64,000 nucleotides of DNA from Klebsiella ornithinolytica NBRC 105727 = ATCC 31898 (GCF_001598295.1 NZ_BCYR01000007.1:124001-188000), one strand, 5' to 3'; shown: positions 43,182 to 58,199, counted from the first letter of the stretch. The notes: generated by a model not told the origin, from the letters alone. Numbers and translations: made by a program.

Positions 43182-43941
43182 GGACATTGCCTCCCAGCCA
43201 GGCGGCAATCACCGCCGGATCGCGGCGCACGGTCTCCGGCGTGCCGCTGGTTAATGTTTTGCCGTAATCCAGCACCATCAGGCGATCGCAGATCCCCATC
43301 ACCAGCTTGACGTCATGCTCAATCATCAGCAGCGTTCTGCCGTCATCGCGAATGCGCAGCAGCAGTTCGCCCAGCGCCATCTTCTCGGCGGCGTTCATCC
43401 CGGCCGCCGGTTCATCCAGCGCCAGCAGGCGCGGATCGGTAGCCAGCGCACGGGCAATCTCCAGCCGCCGCTGGTGGCCGTAAGCGAGGTCGCAGGCGCG
43501 GTAGTGGGCGAACTGCGCAATGCCGGTGTAGTCCAGCCAGTGCCATGCCAGCTCGCGGGTCTGCGCCTCTTCGGCGCGGGCGCGTTTATGGCGGGTAAGC
43601 GCGGCCCACAGACCGTTGCGGGTGCGCACGTGGCGGCCGACCATCACGTTCTCCAGTACCGACATCTGGTTAAACAGCCGCACGTTCTGGAAGGTGCGGG
43701 CGATGCCGGCGGCGGTGACTTTCTCGATATTCTTCGGGAAGTAGGGCTCACCGGCGATAGCGAACTCGCCGCTGTCCGCCGGGTACAGCCCGGTAATCAG
43801 GTTAAAGCAGGTGGTTTTCCCCGCGCCGTTGGGGCCGATCAGGCCGTAGATTTCACCTTCATTAATGGTCAGCGATACGTCATCGACCGCCGTCAGGCCA
43901 CCAAAGCGTTTTGACATGTGGCGTACGCTTAACAGACTCAT
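43174..43941 (-). CDS. Liv-type ABC importer, ATPase (LivG-like)
   Basis: 255 residues. Walker A GPNGAGKTT, the LivG-specific insertion ITGLYPADSGEFAIAGEP followed by ARTFQNVRLF, DLAYGHQRRLEIARAL as signature, LLALDEPAAGMN as Walker B, and the C-terminal VIAAWLGGNVHV tail. The start overlaps the livM-like stop (ATGA). Confidence 0.92.
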   Translation of the reverse strand: MSLLSVRHMSKRFGGLTAVDDVSLTINEGEIYGLIGPNGAGKTTCFNLITGLYPADSGEFAIAGEPYFPKNIEKVTAAGIARTFQNVRLFNQMSVLENVMVGRHVRTRNGLWAALTRHKRARAEEAQTRELAWHWLDYTGIAQFAHYRACDLAYGHQRRLEIARALATDPRLLALDEPAAGMNAAEKMALGELLLRIRDDGRTLLMIEHDVKLVMGICDRLMVLDYGKTLTSGTPETVRRDPAVIAAWLGGNVHV

Positions 43942-45044
43942 GCTTTGACTCCCTGATGACGCGCGGGCCAGATGCCCTGAGGGCGCAGGAGCATGACCAG
44001 CACCAGCGCCAGGCCGTAGAACAGCTGGCGCAGCACTTCCGGGTCAATCAGCACTTCGCCAAACAGCGCCTGCTGCAGCGGCGCCGCCTGGCTGCGCAGC
44101 AGCTCTGGCAGCGCGGTCAGCAGCACCGCGCCGAGGATCACCCCGGGGATATGACCCATCCCGCCCAGCACCACCATCGCCAGTACCGCAATTGACTCCT
44201 GTAGCGTGAAGGATTCCGGCGAAACGAAGCCCTGAAATGCGCCGAACAGCGCCCCCGCCACGCCGCCGAACGAGGCGCCGATAGCGAAAGCCAGCAGTTT
44301 GTAGTTACGCAGATTGATGCCCATTGCGCGGGCGACGTCTTCATCCTCGCGGATGGCGTGCCAGGCGCGGCCGATGCGCGAATGCTGTAGCCGCAGGCAG
44401 ACGAAAATAATCGCCACAATCACCAGCATCAGCAGGTAGTACCACAGCCACAGCGCCGGGACTTTAAAACCAAACCAGTGATAGACGCCGCTAAACTTCA
44501 GCCCGAACAGGTTCAGCGAGTCGACCCCGGAAATGCCTTTTGCGCCGTTGGTGATGTTGACCGGGCGGTCGAGGTTGCGCATCAGGATGCGGATAATCTC
44601 ACCAAAACCGAGCGTGACAATGGCCAGGTAGTCGCCGCGCAGCTTCAGCGTCGGCGCCCCCAGCACGATCCCGCAGCCTGCCGCCACCAGCGCGGCAAGC
44701 GGAATAATCACCAGCCACGAGGTGTGCAGGCCCTCCGGGAACCGGTTATTTAACAGCGGGAACACCTCCAGCAGATGCGGCGAGGCCAGCAGAGCGGCCA
44801 GGTATGCGCCGACGGCATAGAAGGCGATAAAGCCCATATCCAGCAGGCCGGTGTAGCCGACCACGATATTCAGCCCCAGCGCCAGCATGATGTAGAGCAG
44901 GGCGAAGTCGATGACCCGCACCCAGTAGTTGCCGCCGAGCTGGCTGGCGACCATCGGCGCCACCAGCAGCGCGCAGACGAACAGGGTCATCCCGGACCAG
45001 AAGCGGCGGGAGACGACGGGTGTATCGAGTTGTGCCGTTGTCAT
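43938..45044 (-). CDS. Liv-type ABC importer, permease (LivM-like)
   Basis: 368 residues with about ten helices. LGLNIVVGYTGLLDMGFIAFYAVGAYLAAL is the LivM signature, and GRAWHAIREDEDVARAMGINLRNYKLLAFAIGAS the conserved cytoplasmic loop that contacts the ATPase. Second gene of the operon, 10 bases after the livH-like gene. Confidence 0.92.
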   Translation of the reverse strand: MTTAQLDTPVVSRRFWSGMTLFVCALLVAPMVASQLGGNYWVRVIDFALLYIMLALGLNIVVGYTGLLDMGFIAFYAVGAYLAALLASPHLLEVFPLLNNRFPEGLHTSWLVIIPLAALVAAGCGIVLGAPTLKLRGDYLAIVTLGFGEIIRILMRNLDRPVNITNGAKGISGVDSLNLFGLKFSGVYHWFGFKVPALWLWYYLLMLVIVAIIFVCLRLQHSRIGRAWHAIREDEDVARAMGINLRNYKLLAFAIGASFGGVAGALFGAFQGFVSPESFTLQESIAVLAMVVLGGMGHIPGVILGAVLLTALPELLRSQAAPLQQALFGEVLIDPEVLRQLFYGLALVLVMLLRPQGIWPARHQGVKA

Positions 45045-45054
45045 AATATTTCTC

Positions 45055-46005
45055 CTAGGCCCGGTGCGCGACGCGTTCGCCGAGTAAACCGGCAGGGCGG
45101 AAGACCAGCACCAGAATCAGCACCATAAAGGCGAAGATATCCTGGTAGTTGCTGCCAAAGACGCCGTTGGTCAGGTCGCCGAGATAGCCGGCCCCCAGGG
45201 ATTCGATCAGGCCCAGTAGCAGGCCGCCGACCATCGCGCCGCGAATATTGCCGATGCCGCCGAGCACCGCGGCGGTGAAAGCTTTAATGCCGGGCAGAAA
45301 GCCCATGGAGAAGCTGGCGCTGCCGTAGTTGCTGGCCATCATCACGCCAGCCAGCGCGGCGAATACGCCGCCGATGGCGAAAGTGAGGATGATAATCGCG
45401 TTGGGGTTCACCCCCATCAGCGTGGCGATGCGCGGATTTTCCGCCACCGCGCGCATGCCGCGACCTAAGCGGGTGTACTCCACCAGCAGCCACAGGCCGA
45501 GCATTACCGCGAGGGCCAGCGTGACGGTGACGATACCGGTGACGGTAATGAGCGCCGGAGGATGCGCTTCGCTGCCGCGGGTCACGGCGATCGGATCCAT
45601 CGGCAGGATCTGCGGGAACATCAGCGGATTGCGCGACCAGACGATCATCGCTACGGTTTGCAGCAGTACCGAGACGCCGATCCCGGAGATCAGCGGCGCC
45701 AGGCGCGGAGCGTTACGCAGGCGGCGGTAGGCAAAGCGCTCGACCGCCATCGCCAGCAGGGCGCAGACCGCCATGGCCAGCAGCAGCGCCAGCCCCAGCT
45801 GCGCCAGCGGCGGCAGAGTGGGGAAATGGGCATTCAGCGCGTTCATCCCGGAAAGGGTGGTTAACGCGCCGACCATCAGAATATCGCCGTGGGCAAAGTT
45901 AATAATGCGCAGAATGCCGTACACCATGGTGTAGCCGAGCGCGATCAGGGCGTAGATGCTGCCGAGCATGACCCCGTTGATGATTTGTTGTATGAGTGTG
46001 TCCAA
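45055..46005 (-). CDS. Liv-type ABC importer, permease (LivH-like)
   Basis: 316 residues. LIQQIINGVMLGSIYALIALGYTMVYGILRIINFAHGD is the LivH N-terminal signature and GRGMRAVAENPRIATLMGVNPN the ATPase-contact loop. First gene of a seven-gene minus-strand operon (H-M-G-F, binding protein, ATC hydrolase family, M20 amidase). Divergent from a LysR gene. Confidence 0.92.
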   Translation of the reverse strand: MDTLIQQIINGVMLGSIYALIALGYTMVYGILRIINFAHGDILMVGALTTLSGMNALNAHFPTLPPLAQLGLALLLAMAVCALLAMAVERFAYRRLRNAPRLAPLISGIGVSVLLQTVAMIVWSRNPLMFPQILPMDPIAVTRGSEAHPPALITVTGIVTVTLALAVMLGLWLLVEYTRLGRGMRAVAENPRIATLMGVNPNAIIILTFAIGGVFAALAGVMMASNYGSASFSMGFLPGIKAFTAAVLGGIGNIRGAMVGGLLLGLIESLGAGYLGDLTNGVFGSNYQDIFAFMVLILVLVFRPAGLLGERVAHRA

Positions 46006-46070
46006 CTGGTTCTTCCGACAAGATGCTCAAATAATAGCTACCATCCAACAAATGAATTAAATTGTAAAAT

Positions 46071-46101
46071 ACGCATATATTCTTTCTTATGATAAATGCG
46101 T
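46071..46101. promoter_or_regulatory. Inverted repeat in the divergent liv/lysR promoter
   Basis: ACGCAT (46071-46076) and ATGCGT (46096-46101) are perfect inverted arms separated by 19 AT-rich bases, in the 171-base gap between the two divergent start codons. Candidate LysR-type binding region. Confidence 0.35.
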
Positions 46102-46176
46102 TGTTAACTATCTTTATGATTTTTAATATAATTAAATAAAGCATCGAGTAGTGAAATACGCTAAGAAAATCAATAT

Positions 46177-47106
46177 ATGAAAAAAACAGAACAGTCAGAA
46201 GGGCCGGTTAGTTGGTCTGAGAGTACGTTAGCCAACGATCCGCCGCTGCGGGCGGTGCGCGCCTTCGAGGCGATCGCCCGCCTGGGCAGCGTGACCCTGG
46301 CGGCGCAGGAGCTGGCGATTTCACCCTCGGCGGTAAGCCACCAGCTGAAGGTGCTGGAAGGCTATCTGCAGATCCCGCTTACCGAACGCCAGGGGCGGCG
46401 GCTGACCCTCAGCCAGCAGGGGCGGGAGTATTACCGTTCGATCCGCGCGGCGTTTAACGTGCTGCGCCAGGCCACCGAACATCTGGTCGATCAGGTGCAA
46501 ACCCAGCAGGTGACGATCAGCCTGATCCCGCTGTTTGGCATGGGCTGGTTTATTCCCCGTCTGCCGTCGTTCGTGCACGCCAATCCGCATACCGAAATCA
46601 ACGTGGTTTACGCGAACCACCGCAACTACCTTAGCGATGCTTCCGATATGTCGATTCGCTTTGGCAACGGTCACTGGGTGGGCTATCAAAGCGAAAAGCT
46701 GATTTCCGGTAAAATGGTGCCGGTATGCAGTCAGGCCTTTTTGCGTCTGCACGGGCATATCGATACCCCGGAGCAGCTGCTGCAGATGCCGCTGCTGCAC
46801 GACGAGGAGCGCACGACATGGAACCAGTGGTTTGTGCAGCAGGGGGTTAAACGGCCGCCGCGCTCGACGGGGCCGCTGTTTGAAGATGGCCTGCTGACCC
46901 TGGCGGGGGTGCAGGCCGGGCTGGGCTGTGCGCTGATGCGCGAGCCGCTGATCGCCCCCTATCTGAAGAGCGGCGAGCTGGTGAAAATCTTCGATACGGC
47001 GATAGATGATGGCCGGGATTACTATCTCTGCGTGCGTCAGGATAGCGATATGACCCCCAACGGTAAGCTATTACAGAGCTGGCTGCGTCAGCAGGCCCTC
47101 GGATGA
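46177..47106 (+). CDS. LysR-family regulator, GcvA-like
   Basis: 309 residues. The HTH PPLRAVRAFEAIARLGSVTLAAQELAISPSAVSHQLKVLEGYLQIPL is of the GcvA/AmpR subgroup (LRAFE, then SVSxAAxEL, then VSxQIKxLE). The effector domain follows from about residue 105. It lies divergent to the liv-type/ATC operon, the standard layout for a LysR protein and its target operon. Confidence 0.87.
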   Translation: MKKTEQSEGPVSWSESTLANDPPLRAVRAFEAIARLGSVTLAAQELAISPSAVSHQLKVLEGYLQIPLTERQGRRLTLSQQGREYYRSIRAAFNVLRQATEHLVDQVQTQQVTISLIPLFGMGWFIPRLPSFVHANPHTEINVVYANHRNYLSDASDMSIRFGNGHWVGYQSEKLISGKMVPVCSQAFLRLHGHIDTPEQLLQMPLLHDEERTTWNQWFVQQGVKRPPRSTGPLFEDGLLTLAGVQAGLGCALMREPLIAPYLKSGELVKIFDTAIDDGRDYYLCVRQDSDMTPNGKLLQSWLRQQALG

Positions 47107-47212
47107 ACTTCACTTAAGAATTTACTTAATCCAGCTCACACTTTTGTCCGGTCGCCGTTGTCATTGCGCAGGGACGCTTAGATAATCCGCCGAAATAACC
47201 CATTTTTATGAT

Positions 47213-47242
47213 GGCGTGCTACTGCGAAAGCAGGCAAGACCA
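47213..47242 (+). promoter_or_regulatory. RAT antiterminator RNA site of the bgl-type operon
   Basis: The stretch GCTACTGCGAAAGCAGGCAA within it matches the ribonucleic antiterminator consensus of BglG/SacY-type regulators (TACTGC...GCAGGCAA...ACC). Its 3' end is shared with the first arm of the terminator at 47236, so folding one excludes the other. Dephosphorylated-EIIB-activated BglG would bind here. Confidence 0.85.
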
Positions 47243-47296
47243 AAATAGAAATGCTCTCCCGCCAAGGGGAGCGTCTCTGTTTTGGTCTTTTTTTTT
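47236..47296 (+). terminator. Leader terminator controlled by antitermination
   Basis: AAGACCAAAA (47236-47245) pairs with TTTTGGTCTT (47280-47289), with an inner stem GCTCTCC/GGGGAGC, followed by a run of nine T in all. It lies 22 bases before the PTS gene and competes with the RAT structure. Confidence 0.9.
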
Positions 47297-47317
47297 GCCC
47301 CAACACCAGGGAACACT

Positions 47318-51455
<4,138 letters not shown>

Positions 51456-51520
51456 GCGTGTTCTATTAACGGGAGGTAAAGGCCAGGGATGTTCCATTCA
51501 AGAGACCCTCTCTGCTATCA

Positions 51521-51594
51521 CCCGGTGGCGCTAATGCCTTGCCGGGTCGGTGTTTGGTTTTCGTCGGCCGGGTCAGGCGTTAGCCGCCACCCGG
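51521..51594. repeat. BIME: two inverted REP units
   Basis: Two REP copies face each other (51521-51546 and 51568-51594): CCCGGTGGCGCTAATGCCTT against the reverse of AGGCGTTAGCCGCCACCCGG. Between them is a T/G-rich linker. They lie between the convergent antiterminator and scrR genes. Confidence 0.8.
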
Positions 51595-51650
51595 CAGAGA
51601 TACGCGCGCACGGTCTCATTCAAGTTGGTCATTTAAAAACGCCTGGCGAA

Positions 51651-52655
51651 TCAACGATGGCGGAACTGCAGCGTCGCGGGCAGGTAGCGCCGTAGCGGCT
51701 CAGGCGTGTTGCCGTCGATCAGCTGGCTTATCAGATCGTAGCAGTGCCAGGCCAGCTGACGGTTATCCTGCTGGACGGTGTCGATACGCAGCGATAGCGA
51801 ATCGTAGAGATAGTGATCGTCAAAGCTCGCCAGATGAATATCGGAATCCAGTAAATGGTGCTGGCTCATATAGCGCAGCACCCCTTCCAACAGACCGCAG
51901 GCGGCGGTGAACAGCGCCTTTGGCGGCCGCCCGAGACGCGCGCAGAGGGCGGCGAACATCTCGTAGCCGGAGCTCGGATGATAGTTGCCGTTAATCACCC
52001 ACTCGGGACGCAGTTCGACACCGGCGTTTGCCAGCCCCTGAGTAAACCCTGCCAGACGATCGCGGGAGGGCGACAGACGCGGCTGCCCGCCGAGAAACCA
52101 GAACTCGTCGCGATGCTGAGGCGCGATGCGGGAAATCAGATCCGCCGTTGGGCTGATGGAGTCGGTCATCACCAGCGGCAGCGTGCTGTCGCTGGGACAG
52201 CGGTCAAACAGTACCACCGGCAGCTGTTCGCTGAGCTTGAGGTAATCGGCGTCGTTGTGCATACAGGAGGCGACGATCAGCCCGTCAACCTGGCGGGCAA
52301 TCATATTATTGACCACCATGGTTTCCTGGCCGGGGTTTTCGTCGGTACAGGAGATCAGCAGCTGAACGCCCGCCTCGCGGCAGAGCATTTCCAGCTCATG
52401 AGAGAAGACGGCAAACCCGTAGTTGGTAATTTCAGGCACCACCAGACCGATGGTGTGGCTACGGTTATCGCGCAGCGAGCGGGCGTGAATACTGGGCTGA
52501 TAATGTTGTTCTCGCGCGATGGCCAGCACGCGCTCGCGGGTATCCTGCGCCACGCGGAGTTCTTTGCCACGACCGTTCAGCACCAGGCTGGCGGTGGCTT
52601 TCGAGACACCCGCCAGCTCGGCGATATCTTTAATGGTAACGCGTTTGGTTTTCAT
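51651..52655 (-). CDS. scrR: ScrR, LacI-family sucrose regulon repressor
   Basis: 334 residues. Lac[43 protein letters not shown], then a periplasmic-binding-like effector domain ([34 protein letters not shown]). Close to Klebsiella ScrR over its whole length. It represses scrK and scrYAB; the inducers are fructose and fructose-1-phosphate. ATG 52655 is preferred to the GTG three bases upstream. It lies 30 bases after scrB and can share its transcript. Confidence 0.96.
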   Translation of the reverse strand: MKTKRVTIKDIAELAGVSKATASLVLNGRGKELRVAQDTRERVLAIAREQHYQPSIHARSLRDNRSHTIGLVVPEITNYGFAVFSHELEMLCREAGVQLLISCTDENPGQETMVVNNMIARQVDGLIVASCMHNDADYLKLSEQLPVVLFDRCPSDSTLPLVMTDSISPTADLISRIAPQHRDEFWFLGGQPRLSPSRDRLAGFTQGLANAGVELRPEWVINGNYHPSSGYEMFAALCARLGRPPKALFTAACGLLEGVLRYMSQHHLLDSDIHLASFDDHYLYDSLSLRIDTVQQDNRQLAWHCYDLISQLIDGNTPEPLRRYLPATLQFRHR

Positions 52656-52685
52656 CACGACAACATGCGCCTGAATTTAAAACGC

Positions 52686-54086
52686 TTATTCTACCATGCA
52701 TGGCTCCAGCGACCAGTAGCAGAATGTTACCGGCGTCGCGCCGCTGAAAACCAGCTGTGCGGGATAGTCCGGGAAGAGGCGGCTGCTCATCACCCCTTCG
52801 CCGTCGTTAATGAAAATCTCCACGCTCGACTGGTCGATGAAGATCCGCAGCGAGCGAACCGTGCCGCGCCAATAGCGATAGAGCATTTCGTCGCTGGCGA
52901 GGCTGCGCCGCGCCAGACGAAGGCCGTGGCTATCGCGCTCGAGAGTCAACGCGCCGCCGAAATCGAGGCTAAACGCGTCGTCAGCGGCGGTATCGAGGGC
53001 GATTTCCAGCGGGGCCAGCGGCAGAACGTTGCCCTGCCAGCTGCGGACTTCGCCGCGCAGGGCGCTCAGTTCGCGCAGCGGGCGCTGATAGAGTTTGCCG
53101 TCCACCCACTCCAGTTCGCGCAGGCAGGTCATCTGGTGGATCCAGCCGTTGGCCCGCGTCGGCTGGCGCATCTCCTCGCCGTCCGGTACGCCCATCCAGC
53201 CAACCAGCAGCCGACGGCCGTCGGCTGTCTGCATGGTTTGCGGGGCATAGAACTCAAATCCGGCATCCAGCTCGTGCAACTCGCCGTGCGTGAAGGCGGC
53301 GCTGGCGTAATCGAAGCCGCCGGCCATCCACACCGCCGGATAGGTGTTGAGGTAGCGCGCTTCCTCGCCGGGAATCCCCTGCGGGCAGCAAATCAGAATA
53401 TGCTGGTCGCCAAGCGGGAACAGGTCCGGACACTCCCACATATAACCGGCATCGTGCAGTCCGTTGATGCCGGCGCCGGCGATTTCGCCCTCGCTCGTCC
53501 ACTCATGGAGATTTGCGGAGCTGAACAGCAGCACCTTGCCGCGCTTTTGCCGATCCTGCGCACCCAGCACCATGTACCAGCGGCCTTCATGCTGCCAGAC
53601 TTTCGGGTCGCGCACGTGGCCGGTATAGCCCTCTGGCAGCGGCAGGACCGGGCCGGTTTTGCTGAAGGTGCCGTCGGGATTTTCCGTCGCCAGGCACTGC
53701 CAGGCGGTCCGGCTGCCGTCTGCAAATTTGACGTTGCCGGTGTAGCACAGGGTCAGCGTCCCGTTGTTATCCACCGCGCTGCCTGAGTAGCAGCCGTTGC
53801 GGTCATACTCTTCGTCCGGCATCAGCGCAATCGGTTCATGCCGCCAGTGCAGCAGATCGGCAGAACTCCAGTGCCCCCAGCATTTGAAGGTGTGATCGCA
53901 GGCGAGCGGGTTCCACTGATAGAACAGGTGATAGCGCCCGGCAAATTCGACAAAGCCGTTGGGATCGTTCATCAGCCCGGTGACCGGCGCGTGGTGCCAG
54001 CGGGGATAGTGGCTGTCGGCCAGCGCGCGCGGCTGGCCTTGCATAACGGCCTGCAAAATCGCAGGCAGGCGTGATGGAAGTGACAT
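52686..54086 (-). CDS. scrB: ScrB, sucrose-6-phosphate hydrolase (GH32)
   Basis: 466 residues. The GH32 nucleophile is Asp41 in LMNDPNGF, with FYQWNPLACDH, the RDP motif in HVRDPKVW, and the acid/base in MWECPDLF. The C-terminal beta-sandwich includes RIFIDQSSVEIFINDGE. It splits sucrose-6-phosphate into glucose-6-phosphate and fructose. The start codon overlaps the scrA stop (TAATG), so translation is coupled. Confidence 0.97.
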   Translation of the reverse strand: MSLPSRLPAILQAVMQGQPRALADSHYPRWHHAPVTGLMNDPNGFVEFAGRYHLFYQWNPLACDHTFKCWGHWSSADLLHWRHEPIALMPDEEYDRNGCYSGSAVDNNGTLTLCYTGNVKFADGSRTAWQCLATENPDGTFSKTGPVLPLPEGYTGHVRDPKVWQHEGRWYMVLGAQDRQKRGKVLLFSSANLHEWTSEGEIAGAGINGLHDAGYMWECPDLFPLGDQHILICCPQGIPGEEARYLNTYPAVWMAGGFDYASAAFTHGELHELDAGFEFYAPQTMQTADGRRLLVGWMGVPDGEEMRQPTRANGWIHQMTCLRELEWVDGKLYQRPLRELSALRGEVRSWQGNVLPLAPLEIALDTAADDAFSLDFGGALTLERDSHGLRLARRSLASDEMLYRYWRGTVRSLRIFIDQSSVEIFINDGEGVMSSRLFPDYPAQLVFSGATPVTFCYWSLEPCMVE

Positions 54087-55456
54087 TATTCCGCGTCCGT
54101 TTTGTATTTCAGCAGCAGGGAGACGACAAAGGCAACGCCGAAGGCGATGACCATCCCGATAATGTAGTTCAGCAGCGAACTGGCCTGCACGATAGCCATG
54201 CCTGGAATCGCCGTCAGGCCGACCGCGGTCATATAGACGTGCATGGAGACGACCCATGCGCCGCCCGCTGCGCCGCCGATCAGCGCTGCAATAAACGGCT
54301 TCACAAAGCGTAAGTTGATACCAAAAATCGCCGCCTCGGTGATACCCAGCATGGCAGAAAACGCCGATGGCAGGGTAATGGCTTTGATTTTGGCATCTTT
54401 GGTTTTAAACCACACCGCCAGGCAGGCGCCGCCCTGAGCAACGTTGGCCATCGCCCAAATCGGCAGCAGGAAGTTGACGCCGATGGCGGGGTTGCCCAGC
54501 AGTCCGGCTTCGATAGCGTGGAAGCTGTGGTGAATACCGGTAATCACGATAACCGAATAGAGACCGCCAAACAGCAGCCCAGCCAGCCAACCGGCGTGGG
54601 TAATCAGCGTACTGAGCACGAATGAGATGCCGTCTCCCAGCGCGCGGCCCGCCGGACCGATAATCAGCAGGGCGATAAAACCGGAAATAATCACCGTCAG
54701 GAACGGCGTCAGGATCAGGTCCAGCGCATCGGGGATGACGCGGCGCAGCTGCTTCTCAACAATGCTCATAAACCATACCGCCAGCAGCACCGGGAACACC
54801 GTACCCTGATAGCCGATCATCGCAATCTCAAGGCCGAAGAAGTTCATGGTATGGAAACCGGCGGCCACGCCCCAGGCGTTGGTGAGCGCCGGGTGGGTCA
54901 GAATGCCCCCGAGCGTCGCGCCAAGGTAGGGGTTACCGCCAAATTCGCGGGCGGCGGTAAAGCCAATCAGGATCGGCAGAATAATAAACGCCGCCGAGCT
55001 GCACATATCCAGAATAATGTAGATAGCGTTGCTCGGGTCGACCCAGCCGTAGGTTTTCACCATGCCGAGCAGGCCCATCAGCAGACCGGAGGCTACGATA
55101 GCCGGAATAATGGGTACAAAGATGTTTGACAGCAGACGGGCGATACGCTGGAACGGATTAAGCTTTTTCGCCGCGATATCGGCGGCTTCCGACTTGCTGG
55201 ATTCGCCGATGCCGGCGGCCTGAATAAACGCGGCGTAAACTTTGTTCACCACCCCGGTGCCAAAAATAATCTGCATCTGTCCGGCGTTGCGAAAACATCC
55301 TTTTACGCCTTCAATTTTGCCGATAGCCTGCTGGTCGGCGAGCGCATCATCGATCAGCACCAGACGCAGGCGCGTGGCGCAGTGCGCGGCGCTGGCGATG
55401 TTTTCCTTACCTCCCAGAAGCGGAAGCAGCGAGCGGGAAATCTGTTCAAAATCCAT
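54086..55456 (-). CDS. scrA: ScrA, sucrose PTS EIIBC
   Basis: 456 residues. EIIB with phosphorylated Cys26 in SAAHCATRLRL, then EIIC (about 105-450; IFVPIIPAIVASGLLMGLLG, GITEAAIFGINLRFVK). There is no EIIA domain, so like known ScrA proteins it depends on the glucose EIIA (Crr). It imports sucrose as sucrose-6-phosphate. Preceded by a 136-base gap with a hairpin after scrY. Confidence 0.96.
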   Translation of the reverse strand: MDFEQISRSLLPLLGGKENIASAAHCATRLRLVLIDDALADQQAIGKIEGVKGCFRNAGQMQIIFGTGVVNKVYAAFIQAAGIGESSKSEAADIAAKKLNPFQRIARLLSNIFVPIIPAIVASGLLMGLLGMVKTYGWVDPSNAIYIILDMCSSAAFIILPILIGFTAAREFGGNPYLGATLGGILTHPALTNAWGVAAGFHTMNFFGLEIAMIGYQGTVFPVLLAVWFMSIVEKQLRRVIPDALDLILTPFLTVIISGFIALLIIGPAGRALGDGISFVLSTLITHAGWLAGLLFGGLYSVIVITGIHHSFHAIEAGLLGNPAIGVNFLLPIWAMANVAQGGACLAVWFKTKDAKIKAITLPSAFSAMLGITEAAIFGINLRFVKPFIAALIGGAAGGAWVVSMHVYMTAVGLTAIPGMAIVQASSLLNYIIGMVIAFGVAFVVSLLLKYKTDAE

Positions 55457-55535
55457 AGTACCCTCTGAATGCGTAATAATTATCGTGTTGTGGTCCCGGG
55501 TTTACGGGGGCGCAGTCTCTGCGTCGTTATTGTGT

Positions 55536-55567
55536 CCGGGGCGATGGCCGACTCGCCGCCGCCCCGG
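55536..55567 (-). other. Hairpin in the scrY-scrA gap
   Basis: CCGGGGCG and CGCCCCGG form a perfect 8-pair stem with a 16-base loop, no U-tract. It may lower expression of scrA relative to the porin gene or protect the scrY end of the mRNA. Confidence 0.5.
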
Positions 55568-55592
55568 TGTTTCTGGCATCAGGCGCTAACCG

Positions 55593-57140
<1,548 letters not shown>

Positions 57141-57153
57141 TTATTGTGTTTTT

Positions 57154-57169
57154 GCTAAACCGGTTTAGG
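57154..57169. promoter_or_regulatory. ScrR operator 1 upstream of scrY
   Basis: GCTAAACCGGTTTAGG is a near-perfect LacI-family palindrome (GCTAAACC/GGTTTAG), about 45 bases upstream of the scrY start. Confidence 0.85.
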
Positions 57170-57211
57170 CGCTATGTTAAACATGACCTTTAACATCTGT
57201 GAATATAAATT

Positions 57212-57227
57212 GCTAAACCGATTTAAT
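57212..57227. promoter_or_regulatory. ScrR operator 2 upstream of scrY
   Basis: GCTAAACCGATTTAAT, a second, less symmetrical copy 58 bases farther from scrY (centre to centre), suitable for looping with operator 1. It lies in the scrK-scrY gap. Confidence 0.75.
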
Positions 57228-57275
57228 AAATGTGATGGATGCAACAAAGTGGGCCGCCAGAGCAGCCCGAAAGGA

Positions 57276-58199
57276 TCAAAATGAGAGGTTAAGATCGTGC
57301 TGGTAGGGAAGGGCGGTCATCGCCCCTTTGGCGGTAGTGGCCAGCGCTCCGCAGGTTTGCGCCTGCATGATTGCCGGTTCCAGCGCCGCGGGATCCGTTG
57401 GCATTCCCTTCGCGGCAAGACTGGCAAGCAGCCCGGCGACAAACGCATCGCCTGCGCCGGTCGTATCAACGCTGACCACCGGCTGCGCGGAGAAGTGGAT
57501 TAACTGCTGCTGAAAAGCGGTGAGCACCCCGGCTTTACCCTGAGTGACCAGCAGAAGTTCAGGCTGGTAGCGCTGGGTCAGGGCGGTTATCCCTTCGACT
57601 AAATCGTCTCTGCCGCTGATTAACGCCAGCTCTTCTTCGGACAGTTTTACCACGTTTGCCAGACGCAGCGCGCGATCGAGACAGGCGTGCAGCAGCTCCG
57701 GGTCTTGCCAGAGATCCGCGCGGATATTGGGGTCAAAGCTGACCCGACCGCCGGCTAATTTTATTCTCTCCATCGCCGCGAAGGTTGTGCTGCGGCTGGG
57801 TTCGGCGCTGAGCGCGATGGAGCAGACGTGCAGCCATTCGTTGGCGGCGAAGGGCGGAAGATCTTCCGGCTGTAAAAACAGATCCGCGCTGGGGCGCACC
57901 ATAAAGGTAAAGGTTCTTTCCCCTTCGCCATCAAGATCGACCACCACGGTAGAGGTCCGGTGCTGCGGATCGCAGCGCATGTAGCGGGTATCCACCTGCT
58001 CCTCGCGCAGAGTTTGCTGCATAAAGCGGCCAAAAGGATCGTCGCCGACGCGGCCGATAAACCCGCTGTTGCCACCCAGGCGGGCGATACCTACCGCCAC
58101 ATTGGCCGGTGCGCCGCCGGGACACTGCAACAGGCGACCGCCGCTTTCCGGCAGCAGGTCCACTACCGCATCCCCAAGCACCCAAACTTTTGCATTCAT
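57276..58199 (-). CDS. scrK: ScrK, fructokinase (PfkB family)
   Basis: 307 residues. PfkB/ribokinase fold: CPGGAPANVAVGIARLGGNSGFIGRVGDDPFG near the N-terminus and VDTTGAGDAFVAGLLASL with the catalytic Asp. It phosphorylates the fructose released by ScrB to fructose-6-phosphate. First gene of the scr cluster; operator copy at 58229 just upstream. Confidence 0.96.
   Translation of the reverse strand: MNAKVWVLGDAVVDLLPESGGRLLQCPGGAPANVAVGIARLGGNSGFIGRVGDDPFGRFMQQTLREEQVDTRYMRCDPQHRTSTVVVDLDGEGERTFTFMVRPSADLFLQPEDLPPFAANEWLHVCSIALSAEPSRSTTFAAMERIKLAGGRVSFDPNIRADLWQDPELLHACLDRALRLANVVKLSEEELALISGRDDLVEGITALTQRYQPELLLVTQGKAGVLTAFQQQLIHFSAQPVVSVDTTGAGDAFVAGLLASLAAKGMPTDPAALEPAIMQAQTCGALATTAKGAMTALPYQHDLNLSF

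Noticed and set aside
51855-53786. 643-codon plus-strand frame across scrR and scrB
   Set aside because: It spans two genes on the other strand and their intergenic gap, is rich in Ala/Gly/His/Gln and has no domain; scrR and scrB are certain.
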